Assembly: GCF_000802965.1 (NCBI RefSeq)
Contig: NZ_JSAK01000001.1
Span: forward strand, 62,001-126,000
Source of the DNA: Pseudomonas fluorescens
GTDB taxonomy: Bacteria; Pseudomonadota; Gammaproteobacteria; Pseudomonadales; Pseudomonadaceae
Direction: 5' to 3'
Length of the DNA: 64,000 nucleotides
A model generated the notes under the pieces. That model was not told the DNA's origin, searched no databases, and worked only from the letters and a program-made list of their open reading frames with translations. The translations under genes and the position numbers were made by a program. This document shows, piece by piece, positions 17,140 through 25,374 of this stretch. Every line of letters begins with the position of its first letter. Within the stretch, counting starts at the first letter, position 1.

Positions 17140-18437
17140 TTACACCCTGCGTTTTTCAGCTTCGGGAATGTGGCTCGCACCCAGCACTGCCGGCAACAGC
17201 CCGGCACGTAGATCCGTCCCGCTCGGCTGCTGATACAGGCTCAAACCAAACTCCGGCAGGACCGCCAGCAGAAAATCGAAAATGTCTCCCTGAATCCGCT
17301 CGTAATCGGCCCACGCGGTGGTGCGGGTGAAGCAGTAGATTTCCAGCGGAATGCCCTGAGCGGTGGTCTGCATCTGCCGGACCATGCACGTCATGTTCGG
17401 CTGGATCTCCGGGTGGCTCTTCAGGTAAGCCAGTGCGTAGGCACGGAAAGTCCCGATATTGGTCATGCGCCGGCGATTGGCCGACATCGCCGCGACATTG
17501 CCCTGGGCTTCGTTCCAGGCCTTGAGTTCGGCTTGTTTGCGACTGATGTAATCGGTCAGCAGATGAACCTGCGACAGTCTCGACTCCTCATCGTCGCGGA
17601 CGAACCGCACCCCGCTGGCATCGATGAACAGGCTGCGCTTGATCCGCCGTCCACCGGACTGCTGCATGCCGCGCCAGTTCTTGAATGACTCGGACATCAG
17701 GCGCCAGGTTGGAATCGAAACAATGGTCTTGTCGAACCCTGCACCTTGACCGTGTGCAGCGTGATGTCCACCACATCGCCATCGGCGCCGACTTGCGGCA
17801 TCTCGATCCAGTCGCCGACCCGCAGCATGTCGTTGCTGGTCAATTGCACGCTGGCGACGAACGACAGCAAGGTGTCCTTGTAGACCAACAGAATCACCGC
17901 CGACATCGCACCCAGACCCGAGAGCAGCAACAGCGGCGAACGGTCGATCAGCGTGGCGACGATGATGATCGCGCCAAACACGTACAACACCATCTTCGCC
18001 AGTTGCACGTAGCCTTTGATCGAGCGGGTGCGTGCGTGTTCGGTGCGGGCGTAGATGTCCAGGAGGGCATTGAGCAGGGCGGTGACGGACAGCAGCAGGA
18101 ACAGGATGGTGAACGCCAGCGCGACATTGCCGAGGAACACCATCGCGGTTTTACTCAGCTCCGGCACCAGGTGCAGGCCAAACTGGATCACCAGTGACGG
18201 TGTCATTTGCGCCAGACGTTGAAACACCTTGTTCTGGCGCAAATCGTTGACCCAGTGCAGCGCGGGCTGGCGACCGAGCATTCTGCTGGCGTGCAGGATC
18301 AAGTAGCGCGCCACTCGTCCGAGGGCCAGTGCAATGAACAACAAAACCAACAGTGCCAGGCTGGCATGCACGAGCGGGTGCTGATCAAGGGCACCCCAAA
18401 GGTCTTGGGCATTGAGCCAGAGCTGTTTGATATCCAT
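17140..18437 (-). pseudogene. Mechanosensitive ion channel (MscS/YbdG-like), broken by a one-base frameshift
   Basis: Two adjacent frames make up one gene of the MscS superfamily closest to YbdG (~415 aa). The first (to 17697) has N-terminal membrane helices and the pore/beta region through 'ADGDVVDITLHTVKVQ', then runs off as 'GSTRPLFRFQPGA' and stops. The second frame, 17140-17697, starts 'SESFKNWRGMQQSGGRRIKR'. Between the Gln codon at 17739-17741 and the codon for Phe at 17734-17736 only two bases remain; restoring one gives '(x)FDKTIVSIPTWRLMSESF', the expected continuation. Either a genuine loss-of-function deletion or a sequencing error. The start at 18437 (ATG) is preferred to the TTG at 18443. 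Confidence 0.8.
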
Positions 18438-18629
18438 GGGCAAAACCGATTCTTCTGTAAGACGCGAGGGGCGATTAGAGCATTTAAGACGCTTTGTATT
18501 ACGTTCGGGGACAAATCAGGCAACAAAAAAGCCACTGTTTACGGTCGATTGCATAAAGAAACTCGGCCTACGCGCTCGAAACCGGTACCCTATGCAGCTG
18601 TTTTTTTGCATTTCTTCGAGGTAGCACCC

Positions 18630-19970
18630 GTGTTTTCCGAATTCGCCTTGCACGAACGCCTGCTCAAAGCCGTGGCCGAGCTTAAATTTGTCGAGCCAAC
18701 GCCTGTGCAAGCAGCGGCCATTCCGCTGGCGCTCCAAGGGCGTGACCTGCGGGTGACAGCGCAAACCGGCAGCGGCAAAACCGCTGCATTCGTTCTGCCG
18801 ATCCTCAACCGCCTGATCGGCCCGGCCAAGATCCGCGTCAGCATCAAGACCCTGATCTTGCTGCCGACCCGCGAGTTGGCCCAGCAGACCTTGAAAGAAG
18901 TTGAACGCTTCTCGCAGTTCACCTTCATCAAGTCCGGCCTGATCACCGGCGGCGAAGACTTCAAGGTCCAGGCCGCCATGCTGCGCAAGGTGCCGGACAT
19001 CCTGATCGGTACACCGGGCCGGATGATCGAGCAACTGAACGCGGGCAACCTCGACTTGAAAGAAGTCGAAGTGCTGGTGCTCGACGAAGCTGACCGCATG
19101 CTCGACATGGGTTTTGCCGATGACGTGCAGCGTCTGGTCGACGAGTGCACCAACCGTCAGCAGACCATGCTGTTCTCCGCCACCACCGGTGGTTCCGGCC
19201 TGCGCGAGATGATCGCCAAGGTCCTGAACAACCCGGAGCACTTGCAGCTGAACGCGGTCAGCCAGCTGAACGAAACCACCCGTCAGCAAATCATCACCGC
19301 TGACCACAACCAGCACAAAGAGCAAATCGTTAACTGGCTGCTGGCCAACGAGACCTATCAGAAGGCCATCGTGTTCACCAACACCCGGGCCATGGCCGAC
19401 CGCATCTACGGTCGTCTGGTGGCGCAGGAATACAAAGCGTTCGTGCTGCACGGCGAGAAAGACCAGAAGGATCGCAAACTGGCGATCGACCGTCTGAAAC
19501 AGGGCGGTGTGAAAATTCTGGTTGCCACCGACGTCGCCGCTCGCGGTTTGGACGTGGACGGCCTGGACCTGGTGATCAACTTCGACATGCCACGCAGCGG
19601 CGACGAATACGTGCACCGCATCGGTCGTACCGGCCGCGCCGGCAACGATGGCCTGGCGATCTCGCTGATCTGCCACGGCGACTGGAACCTGATGTCGAGC
19701 ATCGAGCGCTACCTCAAGCAGAGCTTCGAGCGCCGTACCATCAAGGAAGTCAAAGGCACCTACGGCGGACCGAAAAAGGTCAAGGCCTCGGGCAAAGCCG
19801 TCGGCGTGAAGAAGAAAAAGACCGACGCCAAGGGCGACAAGAAAAAAGTCGCCGCCAAGACTCCGACCAAGCGCAAGAGCGCCAATCGCCCGAAAAGCGA
19901 TTCGCTGGTGAGCAAGGACGGCATGGCCCCGCTCAAACGCCGCAAGCCGGAAGCGCCAGCTGCCGAGTAA
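18630..19970 (+). CDS. DEAD-box ATP-dependent RNA helicase
   Basis: A 446-residue RNA helicase. Motifs in order: Q-motif region 'FVEPTPVQAAAIP', I 'AQTGSGKT', Ia 'PTRELAQQ', TPGR in 'GTPGRM', II Asp-Glu-Ala-Asp in 'VLDEADRMLDMG', III 'SATT', and VI 'HRIGRTGRAG'. The C-terminal ~70 residues are a Lys-rich tail ('KKKKTDAKGDKKKVAAK') likely to bind RNA. The start is the GTG at 18630, placed after a GAGG site; the open frame upstream is accidental. It resembles RhlE/SrmB-type helicases of ribosome assembly or cold response; which one cannot be decided. Confidence 0.92.
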   Translation: MFSEFALHERLLKAVAELKFVEPTPVQAAAIPLALQGRDLRVTAQTGSGKTAAFVLPILNRLIGPAKIRVSIKTLILLPTRELAQQTLKEVERFSQFTFIKSGLITGGEDFKVQAAMLRKVPDILIGTPGRMIEQLNAGNLDLKEVEVLVLDEADRMLDMGFADDVQRLVDECTNRQQTMLFSATTGGSGLREMIAKVLNNPEHLQLNAVSQLNETTRQQIITADHNQHKEQIVNWLLANETYQKAIVFTNTRAMADRIYGRLVAQEYKAFVLHGEKDQKDRKLAIDRLKQGGVKILVATDVAARGLDVDGLDLVINFDMPRSGDEYVHRIGRTGRAGNDGLAISLICHGDWNLMSSIERYLKQSFERRTIKEVKGTYGGPKKVKASGKAVGVKKKKTDAKGDKKKVAAKTPTKRKSANRPKSDSLVSKDGMAPLKRRKPEAPAAE

Positions 19971-19989
19971 AGCAGCGTCGCTTTCAAGA

Positions 19990-20018
19990 AAAACCCGGAC
20001 ATTGTCCGGGTTTTTTTC
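19990..20018 (+). terminator. Rho-independent terminator after the helicase gene
   Basis: AAACCCGGAC and GTCCGGGTTT form a tight stem with a 3-nt loop, followed by a run of seven or more T, about 20 bp after the stop codon. Confidence 0.93.
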
Positions 20019-20020
20019 CA

Positions 20021-20094
20021 TCAAAAGATCGCAACCTTCGGACGCCCACACGTAACAACCTGCAGGCGCTGCCGAAGGCTGCGATCTTTTGATC
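20021..20094. repeat. REP-type inverted repeat (ATCAAAAGATCGCA family 2)
   Basis: TCAAAAGATCGCAACCTTCG at the left and the inverse CGAAGGCTGCGATCTTTTGA at the right enclose about 30 bp. One mismatch is seen in the arms. It follows the helicase terminator directly and precedes the convergent small gene. Confidence 0.85.
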
Positions 20095-20100
20095 TTGCTT

Positions 20101-20376
20101 CTAGCTCTCGGCTTTTTTCTCCGCTGTCCCCAACTCCTTCAAACGCTGATCAATCAACTGGCACTTATCCGGCAAATCCTTGGCCGCGGTCCCCAGATCC
20201 ATTTTCTGTAGCTCGTCATTGATTTCCTTGGCCTTGGCCGGATTCTGTTCGGTGAGTCGGGTGACTTCCTTGGCTAACTGCTCACGCTTGAGGGTGGCCT
20301 CTTCCGGCGTGCAAGCCCAGACAGGCAGCGCGCAGGCGAGGGTGGCGGCGAGGGTGAGTTTGAGCAGGGTTTTCAT
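20101..20376 (-). CDS. Small periplasmic protein of unknown function
   Basis: A 91-residue protein with a signal peptide ending near 'ALPVWA' and a helical mature part of about 70 residues rich in Lys and Glu ('REQLAKEVTRLTEQNPAKAKE'), with two Cys ('WACTPE', 'DKCQL'). The first Cys sits just after the predicted cleavage site, but 'VWAC' is a poor lipobox, so it is more likely a soluble periplasmic protein with a disulfide. CAGAGG precedes the ATG. Function is not known. Confidence 0.75.
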   Translation of the reverse strand: MKTLLKLTLAATLACALPVWACTPEEATLKREQLAKEVTRLTEQNPAKAKEINDELQKMDLGTAAKDLPDKCQLIDQRLKELGTAEKKAES

Positions 20377-20463
20377 AAGTCGAGCCTCTGTTCCGGTTAA
20401 GGCGAGTTAACCGGTTGAGGGCACTCGGATGGAAAAAGTTCACTCACCAACCACCACAAACCC

Positions 20464-20488
20464 CTGTAGGTGCCGGCTTGCTGGCGAT
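20464..20488. repeat. Solitary half REP arm
   Basis: CTGTAGGTGCCGGCTTGCTG matches, with one change, the left arm of the repeat at 14118; no inverted partner follows. It lies just downstream of the DUF899 gene. Confidence 0.55.
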
Positions 20489-20511
20489 GTTCGCGACTCG
20501 TTCCAGAAGAC

Positions 20512-21246
20512 TCACCCCCCATGGCAGCAGCTAGCCGGTGCCTTATCCTCATAGCGATCATGATGCCGCACCCAGTCCATGATTTCGTCTTCGTTGCGGC
20601 CCTTAGGCATCAGGTCGAGGTAGTTATAAGTCCCTACCAACAGATCCAGCCCGCGGGCATAAGTCGAGTAAGTGTGGAAAATCTCCCCAGCCTCGTTGCG
20701 ATAAAACACGCTCAGACCGGGGAGTTCTTCTTCCGAACCATCCGTTTTTTCGTAGTTGTAGGTGGCCTTGCCGGCGGCGACGTCTTCGGCTCGGGCCGAT
20801 ACACCGAAGTCATAGTTGAAATCGCAGCCTTCTGACGACACCCAGTCGAATTTCCAGCCCATACGGCGCTTGAACGCCTGGAATTCGGCAAACGGCGCGT
20901 GGGAAACCGCCACCACGGCCACGTCATGGTGGGCCAGGTGCTGATTGGCGCCATCAATGTGATCGGATAGGAATGAGCACCCTGGACAGCCTTCGTCCCA
21001 ACCGTCGGCGAACATGAAGTGATAAATGACCAACTGACTGCGGCCGCCAAACAGGTCTGCCAGTTTCAGTTCTCCATTGGGGCCCTGAAAGTGATAGTCC
21101 TTGTCGATCTTCACCCAAGGCAAGGCGCGGCGTTCGGCGCTGAGTTTGTCCCGCTCCTTGGTGAAGGCTTTTTCGTGGGCAAGGTGTTGCTTGCGGGCGG
21201 CGAGCCATTCTTCTCGCGACACGACGGAATGATTCTGAATGTTCAT
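20512..21246 (-). CDS. DUF899 family thioredoxin-like protein
   Basis: A 244-residue protein of the DUF899 family, which has a thioredoxin-like fold. The Cys-x-x-Cys centre lies in 'EGCPGCSFLSDHID', preceded by 'YHFMFADGW' and 'KDYHFQGPNGE', all family hallmarks. The C-terminus ends 'ASCCHGG', with two further Cys next to a His, a possible metal or redox site. AGGAG stands just before the ATG. The role is not established; members are often near stress genes, but no such context is seen here. Confidence 0.87.
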   Translation of the reverse strand: MNIQNHSVVSREEWLAARKQHLAHEKAFTKERDKLSAERRALPWVKIDKDYHFQGPNGELKLADLFGGRSQLVIYHFMFADGWDEGCPGCSFLSDHIDGANQHLAHHDVAVVAVSHAPFAEFQAFKRRMGWKFDWVSSEGCDFNYDFGVSARAEDVAAGKATYNYEKTDGSEEELPGLSVFYRNEAGEIFHTYSTYARGLDLLVGTYNYLDLMPKGRNEDEIMDWVRHHDRYEDKAPASCCHGG

Positions 21247-21424
21247 TGAGATTTCTCCTGCGGGATGCTGGGAGGTGGCTTACACAGCCTAGTCGTTTGA
21301 CGTGCCAGCAATTCGACAGACCGCCGGTCGGTCGCAGTAAAAATCTCTGCTGAACGGCTATCGACCGCGTCGGTCACAACCTATGAAGGCCCTCTCACTC
21401 ATGGGTACCGGAGGTTGAATCAGG

Positions 21425-21814
21425 ATGACGACTTATAACTGGGATTTGATTGAACGCTTGCTGCACGAAGTGCAGAACGGTGAGCCCAGCTTCACGCCAA
21501 GGCCCTACGCCGAGCAGTACGCTGCTGAGAAAGCATCGGAAGGTGAGCAGTCGGAAAACCTCGACCACTTGAAAGCGGTGGCCGGCGAGTATGAAAAGTT
21601 ATTGCTGGAGCGCGGATATATCGAACCTCGACCCGAGGAGCAGGGTGGCACCGGTTCGAATTATATTTTGACGCCGCGTGGTTCAAGTTTGTTGAGCCTG
21701 ATCGACAGTAGCATTCCGGGCAATGACCACCCGCGGCAGGTGCTGGATGAACAGGAAGACGCACTGGATGAACTGACGTTCGATGAAGTGGCTTCGAAGG
21801 CGCAGATCGCCTGA
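21425..21814 (+). CDS. DUF2513-like putative winged-helix protein
   Basis: A 129-residue protein. The N-terminus 'YNWDLIERLLHEVQNGEPSF' and the 'ERGYIEPR...YILTPRGSSLLSLI' part resemble DUF2513 and related winged-helix proteins, in which 'LTPRGxxLL' ends the wing. The C-terminus is acidic ('DEQEDALDELTFDEVA'). The ATG at 21425 is preceded by AGGATG-type purines. It is divergent from the DUF899 gene. I assign the family tentatively; no function is claimed. Confidence 0.65.
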   Translation: MTTYNWDLIERLLHEVQNGEPSFTPRPYAEQYAAEKASEGEQSENLDHLKAVAGEYEKLLLERGYIEPRPEEQGGTGSNYILTPRGSSLLSLIDSSIPGNDHPRQVLDEQEDALDELTFDEVASKAQIA

Positions 21815-21880
21815 ATCAAAAGATCGCAGCCTTCGGCAGCTCCTACTGGATGCTGCCGAAGGCTGCGATCTTTTGATCTT
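21815..21880. repeat. REP-type hairpin (family 2), likely bidirectional terminator
   Basis: ATCAAAAGATCGCAGCCTTC and its inverse GAAGGCTGCGATCTTTTGAT enclose a loop with GGCAGC/GCTGCC pairing on, giving a stem of about 26 bp. It exactly fills the space between the stop codons of two convergent genes (21814 and 21881) and has T-rich ends on both strands. Confidence 0.85.
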
Positions 21881-22750
21881 TTAACCCTGCTTCGCCGCTT
21901 TCAGACACTTCAAATCACTGAAATCCTTCCTGACGCCCTCAATCTTCTTCAGCAACCGTTCACGCTGAACCGGCGTACTTTCCGCCATCAAGTCCACAAA
22001 CAATGCCCGCGCCTGAGCTTCCGTCTTGGCGAAAGCCTGGCGGTATTCCGGTGTCCATAAACTCTCGCGATTGACCAGAAGCGTCTCGATTCGTTGGGGG
22101 AATTGTGGCGACTGGCGCTGTGCCACGGCGGCACTGAACTGTTTCTGCCAGTGCACGCGGTTAGCGATCCACTGCGTATTCTGGTCGCCCAAGGCAGTCG
22201 ACCATGCCATCACTCGTTGTTGCTGTGAGGCGCTGAGTGGCCCAAGCCATTCATTCAGGCGTTTCTCCATGCGCTCGGCGCGTTGCTTGATCTGCTGGTC
22301 CAGCGACGGTTTCAGGTATTGTTCCTGTCGCTTGCGCTGGTCCTTGACGAACGCCTCGTTCATTTCGGCGACCTGTTTGTCATCCAGGCCTTGCAGCAAT
22401 TCGACGGCTGACGGCGTGATTTCCCGGGCGGTCTCGGCAATCGCTTTTTCGGCTTCCGCCGTACGAGCCTGCAGCGCAGCGTCGGTCACTTGGTTGGTCG
22501 CGACCATTGTCTGCAAGCGATCCAGCCAGTCGAGATACCCCGGCATTTGTGTCGTGCAATGCCACGTCAGGTGTTCCTTCAGCCGTTCGTCGAGCCAACT
22601 TTTTTGCTCACCGTTCATGTCCAGGTAATCGCTGAGCGTCCAGGGAATGATCACGTCGAGGTTGCGGTAAGCCAGCCCCATGCGGCTGCACGCACTGAGG
22701 GCAAGAGAAACGGCGAGTACAAAGGCGATGTGTTTTAACCAGCGAGACAT
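21881..22750 (-). CDS. DUF6279 family lipoprotein
   Basis: A 289-residue lipoprotein: signal peptide with lipobox Leu-Ser-Ala-Cys near residue 20, then a wholly helical body. Segments 'GLAYRNLDVIIPWTLSDYLD' and 'WLDERLKEHLTWHC' are typical of the family now called DUF6279. The Arg/Gln/Glu-rich helices suggest a coiled or helical-bundle periplasmic protein attached to a membrane. The function is unknown. Confidence 0.85.
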   Translation of the reverse strand: MSRWLKHIAFVLAVSLALSACSRMGLAYRNLDVIIPWTLSDYLDMNGEQKSWLDERLKEHLTWHCTTQMPGYLDWLDRLQTMVATNQVTDAALQARTAEAEKAIAETAREITPSAVELLQGLDDKQVAEMNEAFVKDQRKRQEQYLKPSLDQQIKQRAERMEKRLNEWLGPLSASQQQRVMAWSTALGDQNTQWIANRVHWQKQFSAAVAQRQSPQFPQRIETLLVNRESLWTPEYRQAFAKTEAQARALFVDLMAESTPVQRERLLKKIEGVRKDFSDLKCLKAAKQG

Positions 22751-22827
22751 GGGCGAGTCCTTGCGAAAGCCTGGCTTCGGGAGCTGATGACTATCTGATC
22801 GCAGGATGAACCCGGCAGTTCAGCCGA

Positions 22828-23550
22828 TCAATAGAACGCGCGTTCGGCCTTGAGGGTGACGAGCCCGTCACACTGGCTGTTGTGACCGGAATAGGCCGAG
22901 CAATAGCTGCCGCTGAGGCTGGAATCGCTGTAGATCAGATCGAGATCGACGCCCATGAACGGTCGGGACAATTTCACCGACCAATCGGTAAAACTGCCTA
23001 CATAGCCGCCGTCCACCGCGACCGGCGTGTTCAGTTGGTGCGTGGTGTATTTCATGCTGATCCCGATGCCGAACGGCTGATTGCCACCCAGGTCGGCGAA
23101 CAGCGTGCTGTTCTGTGTGTCCGGATCGTGGCTCAAGGCTGCGCCGAAACGGCTGCCCAGCAAGGTTAGACCACCGAACAACTCCTGGCTGTCGAGGGTG
23201 TCGACTTCGGGATAGCTGTAATGAATCATGCCCACTTCGTAGCCAAGGGTTTGGTCGAAGGGTTGTTTAAAACCCACGTAGGAATCGATCTCGAGATTCT
23301 TCCCCGGCGTAATGCCCATGCTCGGCGACCATTGGCCAAAGTAGAAGCCGCTGTCGTGAGTCAGGTCCAGGCCACCATGAAACGAGCCAATCGCCGAAGG
23401 CTTGACGAGGCCTTGGGCCATGCTGCGACTGGGGCTGGTGCCGAGCTTAAGATCGAAATCACCCAGTTCGCGCTGGAAGATTTGAGCCTGCGCCAGCGAA
23501 CACGCCAGGAGGCTGCTGAATACGAGTAATAAAACGGAAGGCTTGAGCAT
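22828..23550 (-). CDS. TorF family putative porin
   Basis: A 240-residue exported protein: signal peptide ending near 'SLAQAQ', then alternating strand pattern with Gly- and Tyr-rich turns ('GGLDLTHDSGFYFGQWSP', 'GYEVGMIHYSYPE'). These match the TorF/Gcw_chp family of outer-membrane proteins, which are about this size. It ends in Tyr ('KAERAFY'), suitable for outer-membrane barrel insertion. A Cys pair near the end ('SYCSAYSGHNSQC') may form a disulfide. The substrate is unknown. Confidence 0.83.
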   Translation of the reverse strand: MLKPSVLLLVFSSLLACSLAQAQIFQRELGDFDLKLGTSPSRSMAQGLVKPSAIGSFHGGLDLTHDSGFYFGQWSPSMGITPGKNLEIDSYVGFKQPFDQTLGYEVGMIHYSYPEVDTLDSQELFGGLTLLGSRFGAALSHDPDTQNSTLFADLGGNQPFGIGISMKYTTHQLNTPVAVDGGYVGSFTDWSVKLSRPFMGVDLDLIYSDSSLSGSYCSAYSGHNSQCDGLVTLKAERAFY

Positions 23551-23704
23551 GCGTCACTCCTTGACAGCGAGGGCAGGCTGAATGACCTGGAATGCTTGAT
23601 CTAGACGCGTGCAAGGATACCGGCGAATGATCGGCAGCGAGGGCCGTTCGTCGATTTGTACAAGATTGATTGATTGGCGAGGAGGGTGTTCGGAGGTTCC
23701 AGTC

Positions 23705-23731
23705 CAAGCGCTTCGATGCTCAAAGCGCTTG
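23705..23731. terminator. Inverted repeat, possible terminator of the 62-aa gene
   Basis: CAAGCGCTT and AAGCGCTTG form a perfect 9-bp stem with a 9-nt loop, about 24 bp beyond the stop codon of the minus-strand 62-aa gene. No T-run follows. Confidence 0.45.
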
Positions 23732-23754
23732 TGGACCAGATGACGCGGAGGGTC

Positions 23755-23943
23755 TTACTTTTTGCCGAGCGTAATCTGCTTGGACGGGCCGAACGTCTGG
23801 CCGCTGACGCCTTTGGCAATTTGCTGGATTTCACCGCCGGATTTAAGGAACGCAGCGATCTGGCTGTTGATCGATTCGCTGGTTTCGACGGCTGGAGCTG
23901 GCTTTGCTTTGCTGTTGGATGCTTTTACGCGCATGGCGGCCAT
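23755..23943 (-). CDS. Conserved 62-aa protein, putative regulator
   Basis: A small basic protein: disordered N-terminus ('VKASNSKAKPAPAVETSE'), then a compact domain 'SINSQIAAFLKSGGEIQQIA' followed by 'KGVSGQTFGPSKQITLGKK'. I recall similar short Pseudomonas proteins with 'INAQIxxFLxxGGxIQxI', sometimes called transcriptional regulators without proof. The ATG at 23943 has CAGG upstream; 23934 is an alternative. A perfect 9-bp inverted repeat lies 48 bp upstream. Confidence 0.7.
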   Translation of the reverse strand: MAAMRVKASNSKAKPAPAVETSESINSQIAAFLKSGGEIQQIAKGVSGQTFGPSKQITLGKK

Positions 23944-23990
23944 TAACCTGTAGAAAATTAACTTGGCCAGGCATCGTACAGGATTAACCA

Positions 23991-24011
23991 GATATTTGCT
24001 TGGCAAATATC
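23991..24011. promoter_or_regulatory. Perfect inverted repeat upstream of the 62-aa gene
   Basis: GATATTTGC-TTG-GCAAATATC is a perfect 9+3+9 palindrome in an AT-rich stretch, 48 bp before the start codon at 23943. It is a candidate operator or 5'-UTR hairpin. Confidence 0.4.
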
Positions 24012-24261
24012 CCATGAAGGGCAGCAAGAGGCGGCGCAATTAATAGCAGGTTATTATTTGAAATAAGCCCCTAACCCGCTGTTTTAGATAAGAACATCGG
24101 TGTGGAAAGTAACGCTTTACGCTCGCCTGGCTGCGATGCGGCGTGCCAGGTCGACCTGACGAGCGGCCAGGCATGAAGGGCAAAACCCAGGAAAATTAAG
24201 GTCTTCAAAGGAATTTCTGCAGCCGCCGAGCCGAGCGCCGAACGCGGCCGGTAAAACCGGG

Positions 24262-24267
24262 TAGAAT
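24262..24267 (+). promoter_or_regulatory. Candidate -10 box of cvfB
   Basis: TAGAAT within 'GGGTAGAATGCCGCC' stands 28 bp before the cvfB start codon, in good agreement with a sigma-70 -10 element; the -35 is not clear. Confidence 0.45.
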
Positions 24268-24294
24268 GCCGCCCACGCAATGAGGGTATTGGAC

Positions 24295-25131
24295 ATGGCT
24301 TTAGTCGGGCGTTACAACAGTTTGCAAGTGGTTAAACATACTAACTTCGGTTTATATCTGGACGGTGGCGCGGATGGGGAAATACTTCTGCCTAATCGTT
24401 ATATTCCAAAAGATATTCCAAGCGAAGATGAAGACTGGCTCAATGTTTTTGTTTATCTGGATAGCGATGACAAACTCATTGCCACGACAGAAAAACCGAA
24501 AGTTCAGGTGGGTGAATTCGCCAGTTTGAAAGTTGTTGAAGTCAACAGTATCGGCGTGTTCCTGGACTGGGGATTGCCGAAGGACTTGTTGCTGCCCTAT
24601 TCCGAAGAAAAACGTCAGATGACGGCCGGCGAATACGCCGTGGTGCATGTCTATCTCGACAAGCACACCCGCCGCATCACCGCGACGGCGCGTCTGGATC
24701 GTTATCTGGACAAGACTCCGGCGAGTTACACGCCAGGCCAGGAAGTTGACTTGCTGGTTGCCGAAGCCACTGACATGGGTTTCAAGGCGATCATCAACAA
24801 CAAGCACTGGGGCCTGATTCACAAGAACGAAATTTTCAAGTTCATGCGCGCCGGGAAAGAAGAGAAGGGCTTCATCAAGGAAGTTCGCGCCGACGGCAAG
24901 ATCAGTTTGAGCCTGCAACCGGTGGGCGTAGAAGCAGCCAGCAGCCTGAATTCGAAGATCCTCGCCAAGTTGCGCGAGAACAATGGCAGCCTGCCGGTCA
25001 GTGACAAGAGCGATCCGACGTTGATCAGCAGCATGTTCGGTGTCAGCAAAGGCAACTTCAAAAAGGCCATTGGTGCGCTGTACAAGAACGGTCAGATCGT
25101 CATTCATGCCGATCGCATTGAGTTGAGCTGA
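24295..25131 (+). CDS. cvfB: CvfB-like S1-domain RNA-binding protein
   Basis: A 278-residue protein of the CvfB/YitL family, with tandem S1-type OB folds and a C-terminal winged helix. The first S1 domain opens 'VGRYNSLQVVKHTNFGLYLD', the second 'LKVVEVNSIGVFLDWGLPKD', a third around 'VAEATDMGFKAIINNKHWGL', and the winged helix around 'MFGVSKGNFKKAIGALYKNG'. Start choice: ATG at 24295 with GAGGG upstream; the ATG at 24280 has none. In staphylococci CvfB affects virulence gene expression; in Pseudomonas the role is unproven. Confidence 0.9.
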   Translation: MALVGRYNSLQVVKHTNFGLYLDGGADGEILLPNRYIPKDIPSEDEDWLNVFVYLDSDDKLIATTEKPKVQVGEFASLKVVEVNSIGVFLDWGLPKDLLLPYSEEKRQMTAGEYAVVHVYLDKHTRRITATARLDRYLDKTPASYTPGQEVDLLVAEATDMGFKAIINNKHWGLIHKNEIFKFMRAGKEEKGFIKEVRADGKISLSLQPVGVEAASSLNSKILAKLRENNGSLPVSDKSDPTLISSMFGVSKGNFKKAIGALYKNGQIVIHADRIELS

Positions 25132-25137
25132 CCGACC

Positions 25138-25200
25138 TTGTAGGAGCTGCCGCAGGCCGCAATCTTTTAAAAGCAAAGATCGCAGCCTTCGGCAGCTCCT
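25138..25200. repeat. REP-type inverted repeat (family 2)
   Basis: TTGTAGGAGCTGCCGCAGGC at the left and GCCTTCGGCAGCTCCT at the right are inverted, with 'GCAATCTTTT' and 'AAAGATCGC' pairing inside. It begins 7 bp after the cvfB stop and may end that transcript. Confidence 0.8.
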
Positions 25201-25285
25201 TAAGAATGACGCGCCTGGAGACGTAAATGTCTCGGACAGACGGCAATTTCTGTCCATCTGGTTAATAATCGACAGCATAATTTTC

Positions 25286-25332
25286 GCCCCGGCGCGGTTT
25301 GTTCAACAAACTGGCCGGGGCTTTGCTTTTTA
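25286..25332 (+). terminator. Rho-independent terminator
   Basis: GCCCCGGC and GCCGGGGC form the base stem, with 'GTTTGTT-CAACAAAC' pairing in the loop, followed by TTTGCTTTTT. It lies between cvfB and the EamA gene. Confidence 0.8.
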
Positions 25333-25374
25333 CTGTCGAGTCACTGCCATGTTGCATGTTGTCGAGGTTTTACG

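Larger units (their letters stand above)
23944..24294. other. AT-rich 350-bp intergenic region
   Basis: This gap between the divergent 62-aa and cvfB genes holds no convincing ORF (the 69-codon minus frame at 24071-24280 lacks a binding site and family features). It contains the 9-bp inverted repeat at 23991, and a TAGAAT box before cvfB. Confidence 0.6.

Noticed and set aside
20464..20488. Possible terminator after the DUF899 gene
   Set aside because: It is a single REP arm with no inverted partner, so it cannot form a long hairpin.
24071..24280. A 69-codon minus frame between the 62-aa gene and cvfB
   Set aside because: No ribosome site and no similarity I can recognise; it overlaps the cvfB promoter region.
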